A DNA stretch of 52,800 nucleotides, taken from Terriglobales bacterium (lineage in GTDB: Bacteria > Acidobacteriota > Terriglobia > Terriglobales > Acidobacteriaceae). The position numbers were made by a program, and so were the translations under genes. Positions 28,011-37,082 of the stretch are shown piece after piece. The notes beneath the pieces were generated by a model that worked only from the letters and a program-made list of their open reading frames with translations, was not told where the DNA came from and made no database searches. The DNA is taken from the NCBI GenBank assembly GCA_016185365.1, contig JACPNP010000015.1:1-52800 (forward strand), read 5' to 3'. The first letter of the stretch is position 1; each line of letters opens with the position of its first letter.

Positions 28011-29906
28011 CTAGAGGATCACGCGCACGTCGCCGTCGCGCCGCGTGACTCGCTCGCGGTCCAGATGTTCCAGCAATGGGATCGCGTATTTGCGCGTGAT
28101 GCCCGCCAGGTCTTTGAAGGTGGCGACATCGATGCGGTTCTTCCCGCTGGACGTCTTGTAGTCCGCCAGCATCTTGCGCAACCCGGCAAGGGCGTCTTTA
28201 TGGAACACCAGATCGTCCGCCAGCTTGATGAGCACGCGGTCGCGCAGCAGAAGCGTCATGATCTTGGTGGCGCGCGCTTTGTCCACCGGCAGGGATGCCA
28301 GCACATCTTTGAGGGCAGGCACTTTCAGGCCGGCCTTGAGAAATGCCTGCTCGATGATCTGTTTGGCCTCTGCTTCCTCATCTTTCATAACGATAGCGCG
28401 CCCGGCCAGCCGCAATTGCTCGTGCATTACTTCGATCTCGTTGGCGGACACCAGCCGCTCCAGCAAGGCGGAGAAAACCTCCGGCCACAGTCCCAGCCGC
28501 TCCCGCAATTCTTCCTTGTTAATGCCCGCGACCAAAGGATTGTTTTTGTGGAACTCCTCGATCAACCTCCGAACCTCCGCTTTGGCCCGATCGAAGTGCG
28601 CGGTCGCGATCAGGATGTTCCCGCACCGCAACATCTTTTCTCCCGCTTCGCGCGCGATCGCCTCGATCCGTTCCTGCCGCCATCCCGTTTCCGCAACCGC
28701 GTCCTTCAGCGAGAGGCCTTCCGTATGCCGGCGATCCACCCGCGCGATCAGGATCTCGACCGCGCTTCCTGTCTCCATCGTCCGCAAGAATCCCTCGCGT
28801 ATCTCCGGCGCCGCGCCTTTGCCGGCGGGCGCGGCGTCGAGTACCACGCCGCCGCCGATGGTAACCACCGGCGAGAACTGGCGCAGGATGAACCGGTCGC
28901 CGGGCAACAACAAGATCGGCTCAGGGAAGCGTAGCTGCGCGAAGGCCTTCGTACCCGGCTCCAGTTGTTTGGCATTGTTCAGCACCACCTCGGCCACCAT
29001 CTCATTGGCATAGGCATGGAAGTGGACATCCGCACGGTCCTTCAGGGGTTTGGCGCCGGCCAGAAGCTCCAGCCGGACATCCGCGCGACGGGTGGTGCGG
29101 AAGGTGTCGGGCGGCGCCAGCGTCATGCCTCGCCTCAAGTCTTCTTTGGCGATGTTGGCCAGGTTCAGAGCGGTTCGTTCTCCCGCCACGGCCTGCTCCA
29201 TCGGATGGCCGTGCACCTGTACGCCGCGCACCCGAAGCCGCGTCCGCTGGGGAAAGACTTCCACCTCGTCATCTTTGTGAATGGTGCCGGAGACCAGCGT
29301 GCCGGTGATCACTGTGCCAAAACCCTTCATGGTGAACACCCGGTCGATGGGCAGACGCAAAAGAGCAGCCGCGTCTTTCGGTTGCGTCGAGAGTGCCGCT
29401 TGCGCTAACGCTCGTTTCAGCGCCTCGATCCCTTCGCCGGACCGCGCGCTGGCGGCCACGATGGCGGAATTCTTCGCGTCAAGGAACGATCCGCGGGTGA
29501 ACTCTTCCACCTCGCGGCGCACCACGCCGAGGGTCTCGGCATCCACCATGTCGGATTTTGTCAGGACGGTGATGCCGCGCGCGATACCGAGCAACCGGCA
29601 GATCTCGAAGTGTTCGCGGGTCTGCGGCTTGATGCCTTCTTCGGCGGAGACGACCAGTAATGCCAGGTCGATCCCGCCCACGCCGGCCAGCATGTTGCGC
29701 ACGAACTTCTCATGCCCGGGGACGTCCACGAAGCCGAAGCGGTAACCCTCCTGCTCCAGGTGGGCGAATCCCAGGTCGATGGTGATGCCGCGGCGCTTTT
29801 CTTCCTCAAGGCGGTCGGCATCGATCCCGGTCAGGGCTTTGACCAGGCTGGTCTTACCGTGGTCGATATGCCCCGCGGTGCCGACGATAATGGATTTCTC
29901 CGGCAT
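28011..29906 (-). CDS. selB: Selenocysteine-specific elongation factor SelB
   Basis: The 631-residue GTPase delivers selenocysteyl-tRNA to UGA codons by binding a SECIS hairpin. It has [17 protein letters not shown] (P loop), [20 protein letters not shown] (switch I), [12 protein letters not shown], and TKSDMVD as the NKxD-type box, then EF-Tu-like beta barrels ([14 protein letters not shown]). The C-terminal half carries four winged-helix modules ending [20 protein letters not shown], the RNA-binding part. The length is typical. Its presence implies that the organism decodes UGA as selenocysteine; selA, selC and selD are not in the window. A TACACT lies 8 nt upstream. Confidence 0.97.
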   Translation of the reverse strand: MPEKSIIVGTAGHIDHGKTSLVKALTGIDADRLEEEKRRGITIDLGFAHLEQEGYRFGFVDVPGHEKFVRNMLAGVGGIDLALLVVSAEEGIKPQTREHFEICRLLGIARGITVLTKSDMVDAETLGVVRREVEEFTRGSFLDAKNSAIVAASARSGEGIEALKRALAQAALSTQPKDAAALLRLPIDRVFTMKGFGTVITGTLVSGTIHKDDEVEVFPQRTRLRVRGVQVHGHPMEQAVAGERTALNLANIAKEDLRRGMTLAPPDTFRTTRRADVRLELLAGAKPLKDRADVHFHAYANEMVAEVVLNNAKQLEPGTKAFAQLRFPEPILLLPGDRFILRQFSPVVTIGGGVVLDAAPAGKGAAPEIREGFLRTMETGSAVEILIARVDRRHTEGLSLKDAVAETGWRQERIEAIAREAGEKMLRCGNILIATAHFDRAKAEVRRLIEEFHKNNPLVAGINKEELRERLGLWPEVFSALLERLVSANEIEVMHEQLRLAGRAIVMKDEEAEAKQIIEQAFLKAGLKVPALKDVLASLPVDKARATKIMTLLLRDRVLIKLADDLVFHKDALAGLRKMLADYKTSSGKNRIDVATFKDLAGITRKYAIPLLEHLDRERVTRRDGDVRVIL

Positions 29907-29966
29907 GGGCCACCAGTGTATCTGCCGGCGGGCCCGTGCCGCACTACCACCATAGTCACGGCAGGA

Positions 29967-30668
29967 CTATTGGCAGGGCACCTCCGGCTGCCCTTTCTTG
30001 CTGGTGATGGTCATGGTGAGCACCGGATGGATCTCCCAGATGGTGGCGGCATTCTGGTTGCAACCGCCCTTGCCCCGGCCGCCTCCGGGTTTGTCGGGAG
30101 ACGCCTTGTGGGTCGCGTCGTAGAACAATTGCCCGGTGAGTGTGACTTCCACAGGGTGCTTCAGGCATGCGCCCTTGGCGCTGGAGCTAGGCTCCTTCCC
30201 GCCAAAGAACTTGTCCCGGATGGTCGAGCGGACCGTTGCGTACTTCTTGCCCAGGGTCTGGTTCGGGGCAAAGTCTTCGAACGGTACCTCGACAATCACG
30301 CACTCGTCCCGGTCCGTGCGGTCCTCATTGATCTGGATGTGATAATCGCCGTCCACGCCCTTGGAGCTTTTTTCCAGTGCGACAAGCTGGACCCAGGCAT
30401 GCTCCACCTTCACGATGTCGCCTTCCTGCAGGCCGGGCTCGTTCGGGCTTCGCATCCGTTTGGTCTTGTAGTCTTTCGGATCGAATGCCGGCGCGTCCAA
30501 TCCCTTGAATTGCTTCACCGTGAGCGGCTTGGGTGTCTTAGACGCCGATCCCGACAGCACGCTGACCTTGATGTTCCACCGGGCCACGCCCGGTTTCAAC
30601 TCCTGGGCCAGGATCACCGCGCCAAGTAAGAGGAATGAGAGAGCGAATAACAGGTCACGCTTTTTCAT
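29967..30668 (-). CDS. Secreted hypothetical protein
   Basis: The 233-residue product has a clear signal peptide ([20 protein letters not shown], then AQELKPG). The mature part is mixed beta with [40 protein letters not shown] and a conserved-looking GQLFYDATH ... [11 protein letters not shown] near the C-terminus, where four cysteines occur. The ending resembles proteins with a 'G.LF.D..H...WEIHP' motif. ggaggtg sits 5 nt before the ATG at 30668; longer readings upstream are antisense to purL and rejected. The function is unknown. Confidence 0.85.
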   Translation of the reverse strand: MKKRDLLFALSFLLLGAVILAQELKPGVARWNIKVSVLSGSASKTPKPLTVKQFKGLDAPAFDPKDYKTKRMRSPNEPGLQEGDIVKVEHAWVQLVALEKSSKGVDGDYHIQINEDRTDRDECVIVEVPFEDFAPNQTLGKKYATVRSTIRDKFFGGKEPSSSAKGACLKHPVEVTLTGQLFYDATHKASPDKPGGGRGKGGCNQNAATIWEIHPVLTMTITSKKGQPEVPCQ

Positions 30669-30782
30669 GATGCACCTCCAAGACGGCAGCTTAACCCTGT
30701 AGCGGTTTTGCGCGCATTTTTCGGATTTCTGTTCGGTTTTCGGAACACGCCGCCGCCATGCGAAAATAGAAGTATCCCCGCC

Positions 30783-33068
30783 ATGTCCACCGCCACCCGC
30801 ATCGAGCCTACGATCACTCCCGAGATCATTGCTGAGCACGGCCTCACGCCCGGTGAGTACCGGAAGATCCTCGACACTCTCGGCCGCACGCCCACGATCA
30901 CGGAGCTGGGCATCTACAGTGTGATGTGGAGCGAGCACTGCTCGTATAAATCCTCCAAAGTCCATCTCAAACGACTGCCTACGCGCTCGAAGCTGGTGTT
31001 GCAAGGCCCAGGGGAGAATGCGGGCATCATTGACATCGGTGACGGCTGGGCCTGTGCCTTCAAGATCGAATCGCATAACCACCCTTCGTTCATCGAGCCG
31101 TTCCAGGGCGCGGCCACCGGCGTAGGCGGCATCCTGCGCGACATCTTTACCATGGGCGCTCGCCCGCTGGCGGTGATGGACTCCTTGCGTTTCGGCCCGA
31201 TCACCAAGTCGAAGGATTCCGGCCAAGCCACCGTCCACCGTAATCACTCCATCGTGGAGGGCGTGGTCAGCGGCATCGCCGGCTATGGCAATTGCTTCGG
31301 CGTGCCCAACCTCGGTGGTGAAACCAAGTTCGAAGACAGCTACTCGCAGAATCCGCTGGTCAATGCTTTCGCTCTCGGCCTGATGCGCAAGGAAGATATC
31401 TTCTACGCGAAAGCCGCAGGGGTCGGCAACCCTGTGATCTATGTCGGCGCCAAGACCGGCCGCGACGGCATCCACGGGGCCACCATGGCCAGCGAAGAGT
31501 TTAAGGAAGGGTCAGAGCAGAAGCGGCCCAACGTGCAGGTGGGCGACCCCTTCCTGGAAAAACTCTTGCTCGAAGCCTGTCTCGAGGCGATGCAGACAGG
31601 CGCCATCGTCGGCATCCAGGACATGGGCGCCGCAGGTCTCACCTGCTCCACCTGCGAGATGGGCGCGCGCGGCGGCGTGGGCATCCGGATCGAGCTGGAC
31701 CGCGTCCCCCAGCGCGAGACCGGCATGAACGCTTACGAGATCATGCTCAGCGAGTCGCAGGAGCGCATGCTGCTGGTCGCGGAGAAGGGCCGCGAACACG
31801 AAGTCTTCCGTGTCTTCGAGAAGTGGGGCCTGGATGCCGTGACCGTCGGCGTTGTGATCGCCGAACCGCGCCTGCGCGTCTTCGAACACGGCCAGTTAGT
31901 TGCAGACATTCCCAACACTTCGCTCACAGACGATGCCCCGCTCTATCACCGGCCGCTCGCCGCCTGGACGCCGCCCGTACCGCGTGAAATGCCGGCAACC
32001 GTGACGCTCAAGCGCCGCGGCGACTTCACCGCGGAGCTCAAGCAGCTGCTGGCCTCGCCCAACATCTGTTCCAAGCGCTGGATCTTCGAGCAGTACGAAT
32101 CCATGGTGCAGACCAACACGGTCGAGGGCCCGGGCGCGGATGCAGGCGTGATGCGCATCAAAGGCACTCGGCGCGGGCTGGCGATGTCGCTCGACTGCAA
32201 TGGCCGCTGGTGCTATCTCGACCCTAAGCTGGGCGCCATGCATGCCGTAGCCGAAGCCGCGCGCAACGTGGTCTGTGCGGGTGGGCGGCCTGTGGCAGCC
32301 ACCAATTGCCTGAATTTCGGCAACCCGGAGAAGCCGCCCATCATGGGCCAGTTCTCCGCGACGGTGGACGGTCTCGCCGAAGCCTGTACCGCTCTCGGTA
32401 CGCCCATCACCGGAGGCAACGTTTCTCTCTATAACGAGACCCTTGGGGAAGGGATCTATCCTACGCCGGTGGTCGGCGTGGTCGGTATCATTGACGACAT
32501 CGACAAGGTCACCCGATTCCACTTCGCAGCGCCCGGCCGCGATATCCTGGTCCTGCGCACGGCCTGCTCCGGCGATGAGGCGGAACGCCTGGTTCGCTTC
32601 GGCTCCAGCGAGTACGCCAAAGAGGTCCTCGGGACGCTCTGGGGCCTGCCGCCCGCGCTTGACCTCGCCGCGGAGGCAGATCTGCAAAAGACCCTGCTCG
32701 GCCTGATCAGCCAGGGGCTCATCGAGTCCGCCCACGACTGCTCCGAAGGCGGCCTGGCGGTGGCCCTCGCCGAAGGCTGCTTCGTGAAAGGCGTCGGCGC
32801 GCGGGTCGAGGTCAAATCCCACGGCATGGCCGCGGAACTTGGCCTGTTCGCCGAGACCGCCAGCCGAGTGATCCTTAGTTGCGACCCGAAAAACACGACC
32901 CGCATCCAAGAACTAGCGGTACAATCCGGCCTAAGGGCAGACCGGTTCGGGGCAACGATACAAGAAAGACTTGAGATCCTGGTAGACGGCGCCACCGCCG
33001 TCAGCGCAGCGGTGTCAGAGCTGAAGGCCGCCTGGGCGGGAGCGCTCGAGAATGCTTTGCATGGATGA
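30783..33068 (+). CDS. purL: Phosphoribosylformylglycinamidine synthase subunit PurL
   Basis: The 761-residue large subunit performs the fourth step of purine synthesis (FGAR plus glutamine-derived ammonia and ATP to FGAM). It has [14 protein letters not shown], the metal/ATP motifs [68 protein letters not shown] and [14 protein letters not shown]. The size matches the small PurL type that needs separate PurS and PurQ, neither of which is here. ATG 30783 begins [14 protein letters not shown]. Downstream are hicAB and purF. Confidence 0.98.
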   Translation: MSTATRIEPTITPEIIAEHGLTPGEYRKILDTLGRTPTITELGIYSVMWSEHCSYKSSKVHLKRLPTRSKLVLQGPGENAGIIDIGDGWACAFKIESHNHPSFIEPFQGAATGVGGILRDIFTMGARPLAVMDSLRFGPITKSKDSGQATVHRNHSIVEGVVSGIAGYGNCFGVPNLGGETKFEDSYSQNPLVNAFALGLMRKEDIFYAKAAGVGNPVIYVGAKTGRDGIHGATMASEEFKEGSEQKRPNVQVGDPFLEKLLLEACLEAMQTGAIVGIQDMGAAGLTCSTCEMGARGGVGIRIELDRVPQRETGMNAYEIMLSESQERMLLVAEKGREHEVFRVFEKWGLDAVTVGVVIAEPRLRVFEHGQLVADIPNTSLTDDAPLYHRPLAAWTPPVPREMPATVTLKRRGDFTAELKQLLASPNICSKRWIFEQYESMVQTNTVEGPGADAGVMRIKGTRRGLAMSLDCNGRWCYLDPKLGAMHAVAEAARNVVCAGGRPVAATNCLNFGNPEKPPIMGQFSATVDGLAEACTALGTPITGGNVSLYNETLGEGIYPTPVVGVVGIIDDIDKVTRFHFAAPGRDILVLRTACSGDEAERLVRFGSSEYAKEVLGTLWGLPPALDLAAEADLQKTLLGLISQGLIESAHDCSEGGLAVALAEGCFVKGVGARVEVKSHGMAAELGLFAETASRVILSCDPKNTTRIQELAVQSGLRADRFGATIQERLEILVDGATAVSAAVSELKAAWAGALENALHG

Positions 33069-33109
33069 CCTAACGAGCTTCCGTACCTTGATCGTTGACG
33101 ATGGTCTGA

Positions 33110-33298
33110 ATGAAAGTTAGGGACGTTATCAAGTTGATTGAAAAAGATGGATGGAGTCTGGCGCGGACGCGTGGCAGCCATCGGCAGTTTAGGCACACAG
33201 CAAAACCCGGAACGGTGACCATCGCGGGGCACCCTTCCGACGATTTGTTACCCAAGACGTTAGGCAGCATTTTGCGCCAGGCGGGGCTAAAGAAATGA
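33110..33298 (+). CDS. hicA: HicA-family toxin (mRNA interferase)
   Basis: The 62-residue double-stranded-RNA-binding-fold toxin has the HicA pattern VRDVIKLIEKDGWSL, RTRGSHRQFRH with catalytic His24, and TVTIAGHPSDDLLPKTLGSI. It would cleave mRNA independently of the ribosome until bound by HicB. It begins 41 bp after purL and overlaps hicB by four bases (ATGA), the usual hicAB arrangement. It lies between purL and purF in the same orientation, so it could be transcribed with them. Confidence 0.95.
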   Translation: MKVRDVIKLIEKDGWSLARTRGSHRQFRHTAKPGTVTIAGHPSDDLLPKTLGSILRQAGLKK

Positions 33299-33507
33299 AA
33301 TATGTTGTGATCTACGAGAAGGGGCCGCGCAACTTTAGCGCCTATGTTCCCGACCTTCCGGGCTGCGTCGCGACCGGCAAGACGCTTGTCGAGACGGAAA
33401 GACTGATGCGGGAAGCCATTGAGCTTCACATTGAATCGTTGCGCGAGCATGGGGAAAAAGTGCCGCGCCCAACGAGTATTGCCAGGGAATTGCTGGTAAG
33501 CGCTTAG
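33295..33507 (+). CDS. hicB: HicB-family antitoxin, short form
   Basis: The 70-residue protein has the partial RNase H-like fold typical of HicB: YVVIYEKGPRNFSAYVPDLPGCVATG then TLVETERLMREAIELHIESL. It ends after REHGEKVPRPTSIARELLVSA, without the C-terminal helix-turn-helix or ribbon-helix-helix found in longer HicBs, so autoregulation by this protein alone is doubtful. It is directly coupled to hicA, and purF follows 6 bp later. Confidence 0.94.
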   Translation: MKYVVIYEKGPRNFSAYVPDLPGCVATGKTLVETERLMREAIELHIESLREHGEKVPRPTSIARELLVSA

Positions 33508-33513
33508 CCCAAT

Positions 33514-34950
33514 ATGTTCTCTTCCGAAGACAAATTCCGCGAAGAATGTGGCGTAGTCGCCGTCTACGCCAATCCGGAGGCGTCGAAGCTCGCTTATCTC
33601 GGCCTGCACGCCTTGCAGCACCGCGGACAAGAGTCGGCGGGCATCGCCTCCTCCGACGGCAACACCGTTTTCGTGCACAAGGCCATGGGCCTGGTGATGG
33701 ACATCTTCGACGAAGAGACGCTCCTCCGCCTGCCCGGCTCGATCGCCATCGGACACAATCGCTACTCCACCACCGGAGACAGCGCCCTGCTTAACGCCCA
33801 GCCCATCCGCGTGGATTGCAACAAGGGCATGATCGCCCTCGCCCACAACGGCAACCTGGTGAATGCCAATGAGATCCGCAGCCGCCTGGAAAAGGCCGGT
33901 TCGATATTCCAGACCACCAGTGACACCGAGGTCATCGTCCACCTGATCGCGCAATCGCGCGAGCAGACGCTGCCAGACGCGATCGCCGACGCGCTGCGCC
34001 GCATCGAAGGCGCGTTCTCCCTGGTGATGATGACCCGCGACCGCATCTTCGCCGCGCGCGACCCGCGCGGTTTCCGCCCGCTGGCTATGGGCCGCATCCC
34101 CGCGCCGGACTCCACCCGCGCCGATACCATCGTGTTTGCCAGCGAGTCCTGCGCCTTTGATCTGATCGGCGCGACCTTCGAGCGCGATGTGAAGCCCGGT
34201 GAGATGGTCATCGTCGGCCCGGAAGGCGTGCACTCCCGGTACTTCGCGGAACAGAAGAAGCAGTCGGCCTGCATCTTCGAGCATGTCTATTTCTCGCGGC
34301 CGGATTCGCGCATCTTCGGCCGCTCGGTGCAACTCAGCCGCGACCTGCTGGGCCGACAGCTGGCCCGGGAAGCGCCCGTGAATGCCGATATCGTGGTGCC
34401 CGTGCCTGATTCCGGCGTCACCGCCGCGCTCGGCTTTGCCTCGGAGAGCGGCATCGAGTTCCGCTTCGGCCTGATCCGCAACCACTACGTGGGCCGCACC
34501 TTCATCGAGCCGGAGCAGCGGGTGCGCGACTTCGGCGTGAAGCTCAAGCTCAATCCCGTGCGCAGCCTGCTGGATGGGCAGCGCGTGGTGCTGATCGACG
34601 ATTCCATCGTGCGCGGCACCACCAGCCGCAAGATCGTGCGTATGGTGCGCGATGCCGGTGCGCGCGAGGTGCACCTGCGCATCTCCTGCCCGCCCACTAT
34701 CTCCCCCTGTTACTACGGCGTGGATATACCGACCAAGGACCAGCTCATCGGCGCCAACAAGTCCGTGGAGCAGATCCGCGAGTACATCGGGGCGGACTCG
34801 CTCGCTTATCTATCGCTGGATGGTATGCGCGTGGCCTGCGGCGAAGGTGAGACCACGGCCTACTGCACCGCGTGCTACACCGGCCACTATCCCACCGAAT
34901 TCGTGGACGTGAAGGACATCAAACCCGCAGCCGGGCTCGTAGTGAAATAA
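33514..34950 (+). CDS. purF: Amidophosphoribosyltransferase PurF
   Basis: The 478-residue enzyme starts purine synthesis (PRPP plus glutamine to phosphoribosylamine). The Ntn nucleophile is Cys12 (FREECGVVAVYA), implying removal of an 11-residue propeptide. It has HALQHRGQESAGI, GHNRYSTTG, HNGNLVN, the PRPP loop VLIDDSIVRGTTS, and cysteines in QSACIFEHVYF, SCPPTISPCYYG and CTACYTGHYP placed for the Fe-S cluster seen in the Bacillus-type enzyme. It begins 6 bp after hicB. Confidence 0.97.
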   Translation: MFSSEDKFREECGVVAVYANPEASKLAYLGLHALQHRGQESAGIASSDGNTVFVHKAMGLVMDIFDEETLLRLPGSIAIGHNRYSTTGDSALLNAQPIRVDCNKGMIALAHNGNLVNANEIRSRLEKAGSIFQTTSDTEVIVHLIAQSREQTLPDAIADALRRIEGAFSLVMMTRDRIFAARDPRGFRPLAMGRIPAPDSTRADTIVFASESCAFDLIGATFERDVKPGEMVIVGPEGVHSRYFAEQKKQSACIFEHVYFSRPDSRIFGRSVQLSRDLLGRQLAREAPVNADIVVPVPDSGVTAALGFASESGIEFRFGLIRNHYVGRTFIEPEQRVRDFGVKLKLNPVRSLLDGQRVVLIDDSIVRGTTSRKIVRMVRDAGAREVHLRISCPPTISPCYYGVDIPTKDQLIGANKSVEQIREYIGADSLAYLSLDGMRVACGEGETTAYCTACYTGHYPTEFVDVKDIKPAAGLVVK

Positions 34951-34978
34951 TAATAGACGATTAATAAACAATTAAGTG

Positions 34979-35007
34979 TATAATAATTAGCGGAAAGGTA
35001 CGCTAAT
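34979..35007 (+). promoter_or_regulatory. -10 box and 7-bp inverted repeat over the start of the HTH/VapC pair
   Basis: TATAAT at 34979-34984 lies in an AT-rich 55-bp gap. Immediately downstream ATTAGCG (34986-34992) and CGCTAAT (35001-35007) form a perfect inverted repeat with spacer gaaaggta, which contains the ribosome binding site; the right arm overlaps the ATG. This is a good candidate autoregulatory operator or translational hairpin. Confidence 0.55.
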
Positions 35008-35521
35008 GAACTTGGATAATGAATTGTGGGTCTCGGCAGCACTCTTGCTCAAAAATGAGCCGGCACAGCCCGAGCTGGAGATACGCGCGATCCGCGAGAA
35101 ATTGTATGAGCTCAATCCCAGCCGCCGTGGTCAAAGGGCGGTTTTTGCATATCTTTCCGATCATTGCGTCGCCAACAAGAAGCGGGGGAAGCACAGCATC
35201 GGTGCGCGCATCTTTGTCGATGTAGGTCACCGCATGCGCCGTCTTTATCGCGACGGGGACGATGTTCACCCTGATCGGGTGCGTGGCAAGAGCAGACCGG
35301 AAAAGCGCGAACTGCCGAGAAAATTCTGGCACCTGATCGACTGGTATGACACGGAATATAACCGCATTGCCGATCCCGCGGCCGCACCGGCACCCGCGGA
35401 CCAACCGGACGGCAGCGGCAAGAACTGGCTACAGTTCGTGGGCTACATCAATGCCCACGATCTGCGATTGATGCGGCAGTCGATCGAATCCGACTTCGAA
35501 CAGGTGTTCCCGGATGAATGA
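35006..35521 (+). CDS. Winged-helix/DUF7669-like protein paired with VapC, candidate antitoxin
   Basis: The 171-residue product has a first half resembling the DUF7669 helix-turn-helix pattern: IRAIREKLYELNPSRRGQ, AVFAYLSDHCVANKKRGKHS, then RMRRLYRDGDDVHPDR. A middle segment RELPRKFWHLIDWYDTEYNR and a Pro/Ala-rich linker lead to a C-terminal helix (YINAHDLRLMRQSIESDFEQ) that could wrap the toxin. Its stop overlaps vapC by 8 bp, the position normally held by VapB, yet it has no AbrB, RHH or Phd fold that I recognise. The antitoxin role is inferred from context only. Confidence 0.75.
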   Translation: MNLDNELWVSAALLLKNEPAQPELEIRAIREKLYELNPSRRGQRAVFAYLSDHCVANKKRGKHSIGARIFVDVGHRMRRLYRDGDDVHPDRVRGKSRPEKRELPRKFWHLIDWYDTEYNRIADPAAAPAPADQPDGSGKNWLQFVGYINAHDLRLMRQSIESDFEQVFPDE

Positions 35522-35903
35522 TCGCTATCTGTTGGATACAAACATTGTGATTGGCTTGTTCGAAGGGGATCCGGAGATCAGCGAAGCATTCGGGCACGTG
35601 GCGTATGCCGCCCTCAATGTGGTTGTTTATGCCGAGCTTCTGGCCGGGGCGTTGCGATCCACGCGGGTGACCGAGAATGTCGGGCGGCTGGAGCGGTTCA
35701 GCCGCAGTGTTCCTCTGCTGGATTGCGACCGGGAGACCGCGGCGGCATTCGCCGGACTCAGCGTCGACCTTCGTCGCAAAGGCACTCCGATTCCTGAAAA
35801 TGATATCTGGATCGCGGCTACGGCGCGCCAGCATCGTCTGGTGCTGGCGACGCGTGACCGACATTTCGACCATGTCGAAGGCCTTGAATTAGCGCGTTGG
35901 TAG
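35514..35903 (+). CDS. vapC: PIN-domain ribonuclease toxin, VapC family
   Basis: The 129-residue protein has the PIN acidic residues: Asp8 in YLLDTNIVIGLF, Glu in VVYAELLAGAL, and the Asp pair of ENDIWIAATA and LATRDRHFDHVEGL. VapC toxins cleave tRNA or rRNA when not bound by the antitoxin. It is coupled by 8-bp overlap to the DUF7669-like gene. Its 3' end overlaps the 3' end of the convergent hydrolase gene by 86 bp. Confidence 0.92.
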   Translation: MNDRYLLDTNIVIGLFEGDPEISEAFGHVAYAALNVVVYAELLAGALRSTRVTENVGRLERFSRSVPLLDCDRETAAAFAGLSVDLRRKGTPIPENDIWIAATARQHRLVLATRDRHFDHVEGLELARW

Positions 35904-36666
35904 TGCGATGGTCCTGATACCACGCCACTACCCGCCGCTCGAACTCCTGCGGTTGCGCGCTCCATGCGCCACAGTGCGCTGCTTTCGGCACCAACCATAA
36001 TTCCGTACTGTTTGGGCGTGCAGCATACGCCAAGGCTGAATTCCTCGGCCGGATATTCACATCTTCGATTCCATGAATCAGTAGGACCGGGGTCATCGAA
36101 CCGGCCACGGCGGCTCGCGGCGACGCGCTTCCCAGGTCCACCCCATAGCGGAGTTTTGCATACGCGATCCCGGCCTCGACCGAGGGGCGAAACAAAGTTC
36201 GGGTTATTCCGACAGAGACGTTCACTTTTTCGCTCACCCGGTCATAGGCACCCTCGCGGAACTCCGCGAATGCCGACTCCGCGATCACCGCGCAAAACCT
36301 CGTTTCGTATTTGAGCGATTGCAACAAGATGGCCGCACCCATGGATTCGCCGAATCCATACACGCACTTTGGCGATCGGTCCTTGCGCAGCCAGTCCACC
36401 CAGGCGTGTATGTCCTGTGCTTCAAGAACGCCGTACGTCATCAGCTCGCCGCCGCTCTCGCCGTGTCCCCGCGCATCGGGGAGGAGGATCGTGTATCCGC
36501 GCGAAAGGAACAGCTCGCCGTATCCAGCCACACCTGCGCGAGTATCGGTCACGCCGTGAAGAAGGATCACGGCATCGCCGGTCGGATTTGAAGGAGTGAT
36601 GAGCCAAGCGGCCAGGATGGTCGAATCATCGCGGGTCAAAGTGACGTCGCGCAGCGTGGCGCGCAT
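35818..36666 (-). CDS. Alpha/beta hydrolase
   Basis: The 282-residue product has ILLHGVTDTRAGVAGYG (oxyanion His-Gly), ILLPDARGHGESGG, the nucleophile elbow YGFGESMGAAILLQS, and MTPVLLIHGIEDVNIRP with the acid, then KAAHCGAW with the catalytic His. It resembles BAAT/FSH-type peptidase-like serine hydrolases; the substrate is unknown. ATG 36666 is preferred over GTG 36675; either overlaps the preceding gene. The last 28 codons run antisense into vapC, suggesting that the original 3' end was replaced when the toxin locus arrived. Confidence 0.88.
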   Translation of the reverse strand: MRATLRDVTLTRDDSTILAAWLITPSNPTGDAVILLHGVTDTRAGVAGYGELFLSRGYTILLPDARGHGESGGELMTYGVLEAQDIHAWVDWLRKDRSPKCVYGFGESMGAAILLQSLKYETRFCAVIAESAFAEFREGAYDRVSEKVNVSVGITRTLFRPSVEAGIAYAKLRYGVDLGSASPRAAVAGSMTPVLLIHGIEDVNIRPRNSALAYAARPNSTELWLVPKAAHCGAWSAQPQEFERRVVAWYQDHRTTNALIQGLRHGRNVGHASPAPDDAGAP

Positions 36667-37082
36667 GTACGCCACACCACGGGTTCGGACAGCATGAACT
36701 CTCTTTGCCCTTCCGCCAGGTCTCGGATCTGCACGTTATGGCGTCCGCCTTCGGAGACCACACCGATCAACTTGCCGTTCTCGGCCTTCAGGTCGATCTG
36801 CCGATAGAACGTGGGTGTCCAGCGATACGTCGCCTTTTGCGCCTCTTCGACCTGTTTGCGCTCCTTATCCGTCAACTGAATGCCGCCGGGGATGGTGATC
36901 TCCAGTTGCAAGCTCGCGTAGCGACCGCGGATGGGCAGGTCCGGGTCATAGGACATCGTTTTCACCCAGACCCTAGGCAAGCGTGCGCGGTCCATCAGCA
37001 ACACCGCGCCCAGGGAACTCACCAGCAAAAGGTGCAGCAGAGTCAGCAGTAATCCTTTTTGCAGAGGAGTGAGCCGGTTCAT
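36636..37082 (-). CDS. GDYXXLXY-domain membrane-anchored protein
   Basis: The 148-residue product has an N-terminal membrane span (GLLLTLLHLLLVSSLGAVLL) and then the motif LPIRGRYASLQLEI, a variant of GDYxxLxY that names the family. This family is almost always encoded beside DUF2157, as here: its ATG overlaps the DUF2157 stop (ATGA). The C-terminus (LSEPVVWRTCAPRCATSL) looks non-native compared with the usual ending and overlaps the hydrolase start by about 30 bp, so the gene may be slightly truncated or frameshifted at its end. Confidence 0.85.
   Translation of the reverse strand: MNRLTPLQKGLLLTLLHLLLVSSLGAVLLMDRARLPRVWVKTMSYDPDLPIRGRYASLQLEITIPGGIQLTDKERKQVEEAQKATYRWTPTFYRQIDLKAENGKLIGVVSEGGRHNVQIRDLAEGQREFMLSEPVVWRTCAPRCATSL

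Noticed and set aside
30669..31475. Upstream extension of the secreted protein gene on the minus strand
   Set aside because: It lies antisense to purL and lacks any domain; the ATG at 30668 has a signal peptide and a ribosome binding site.
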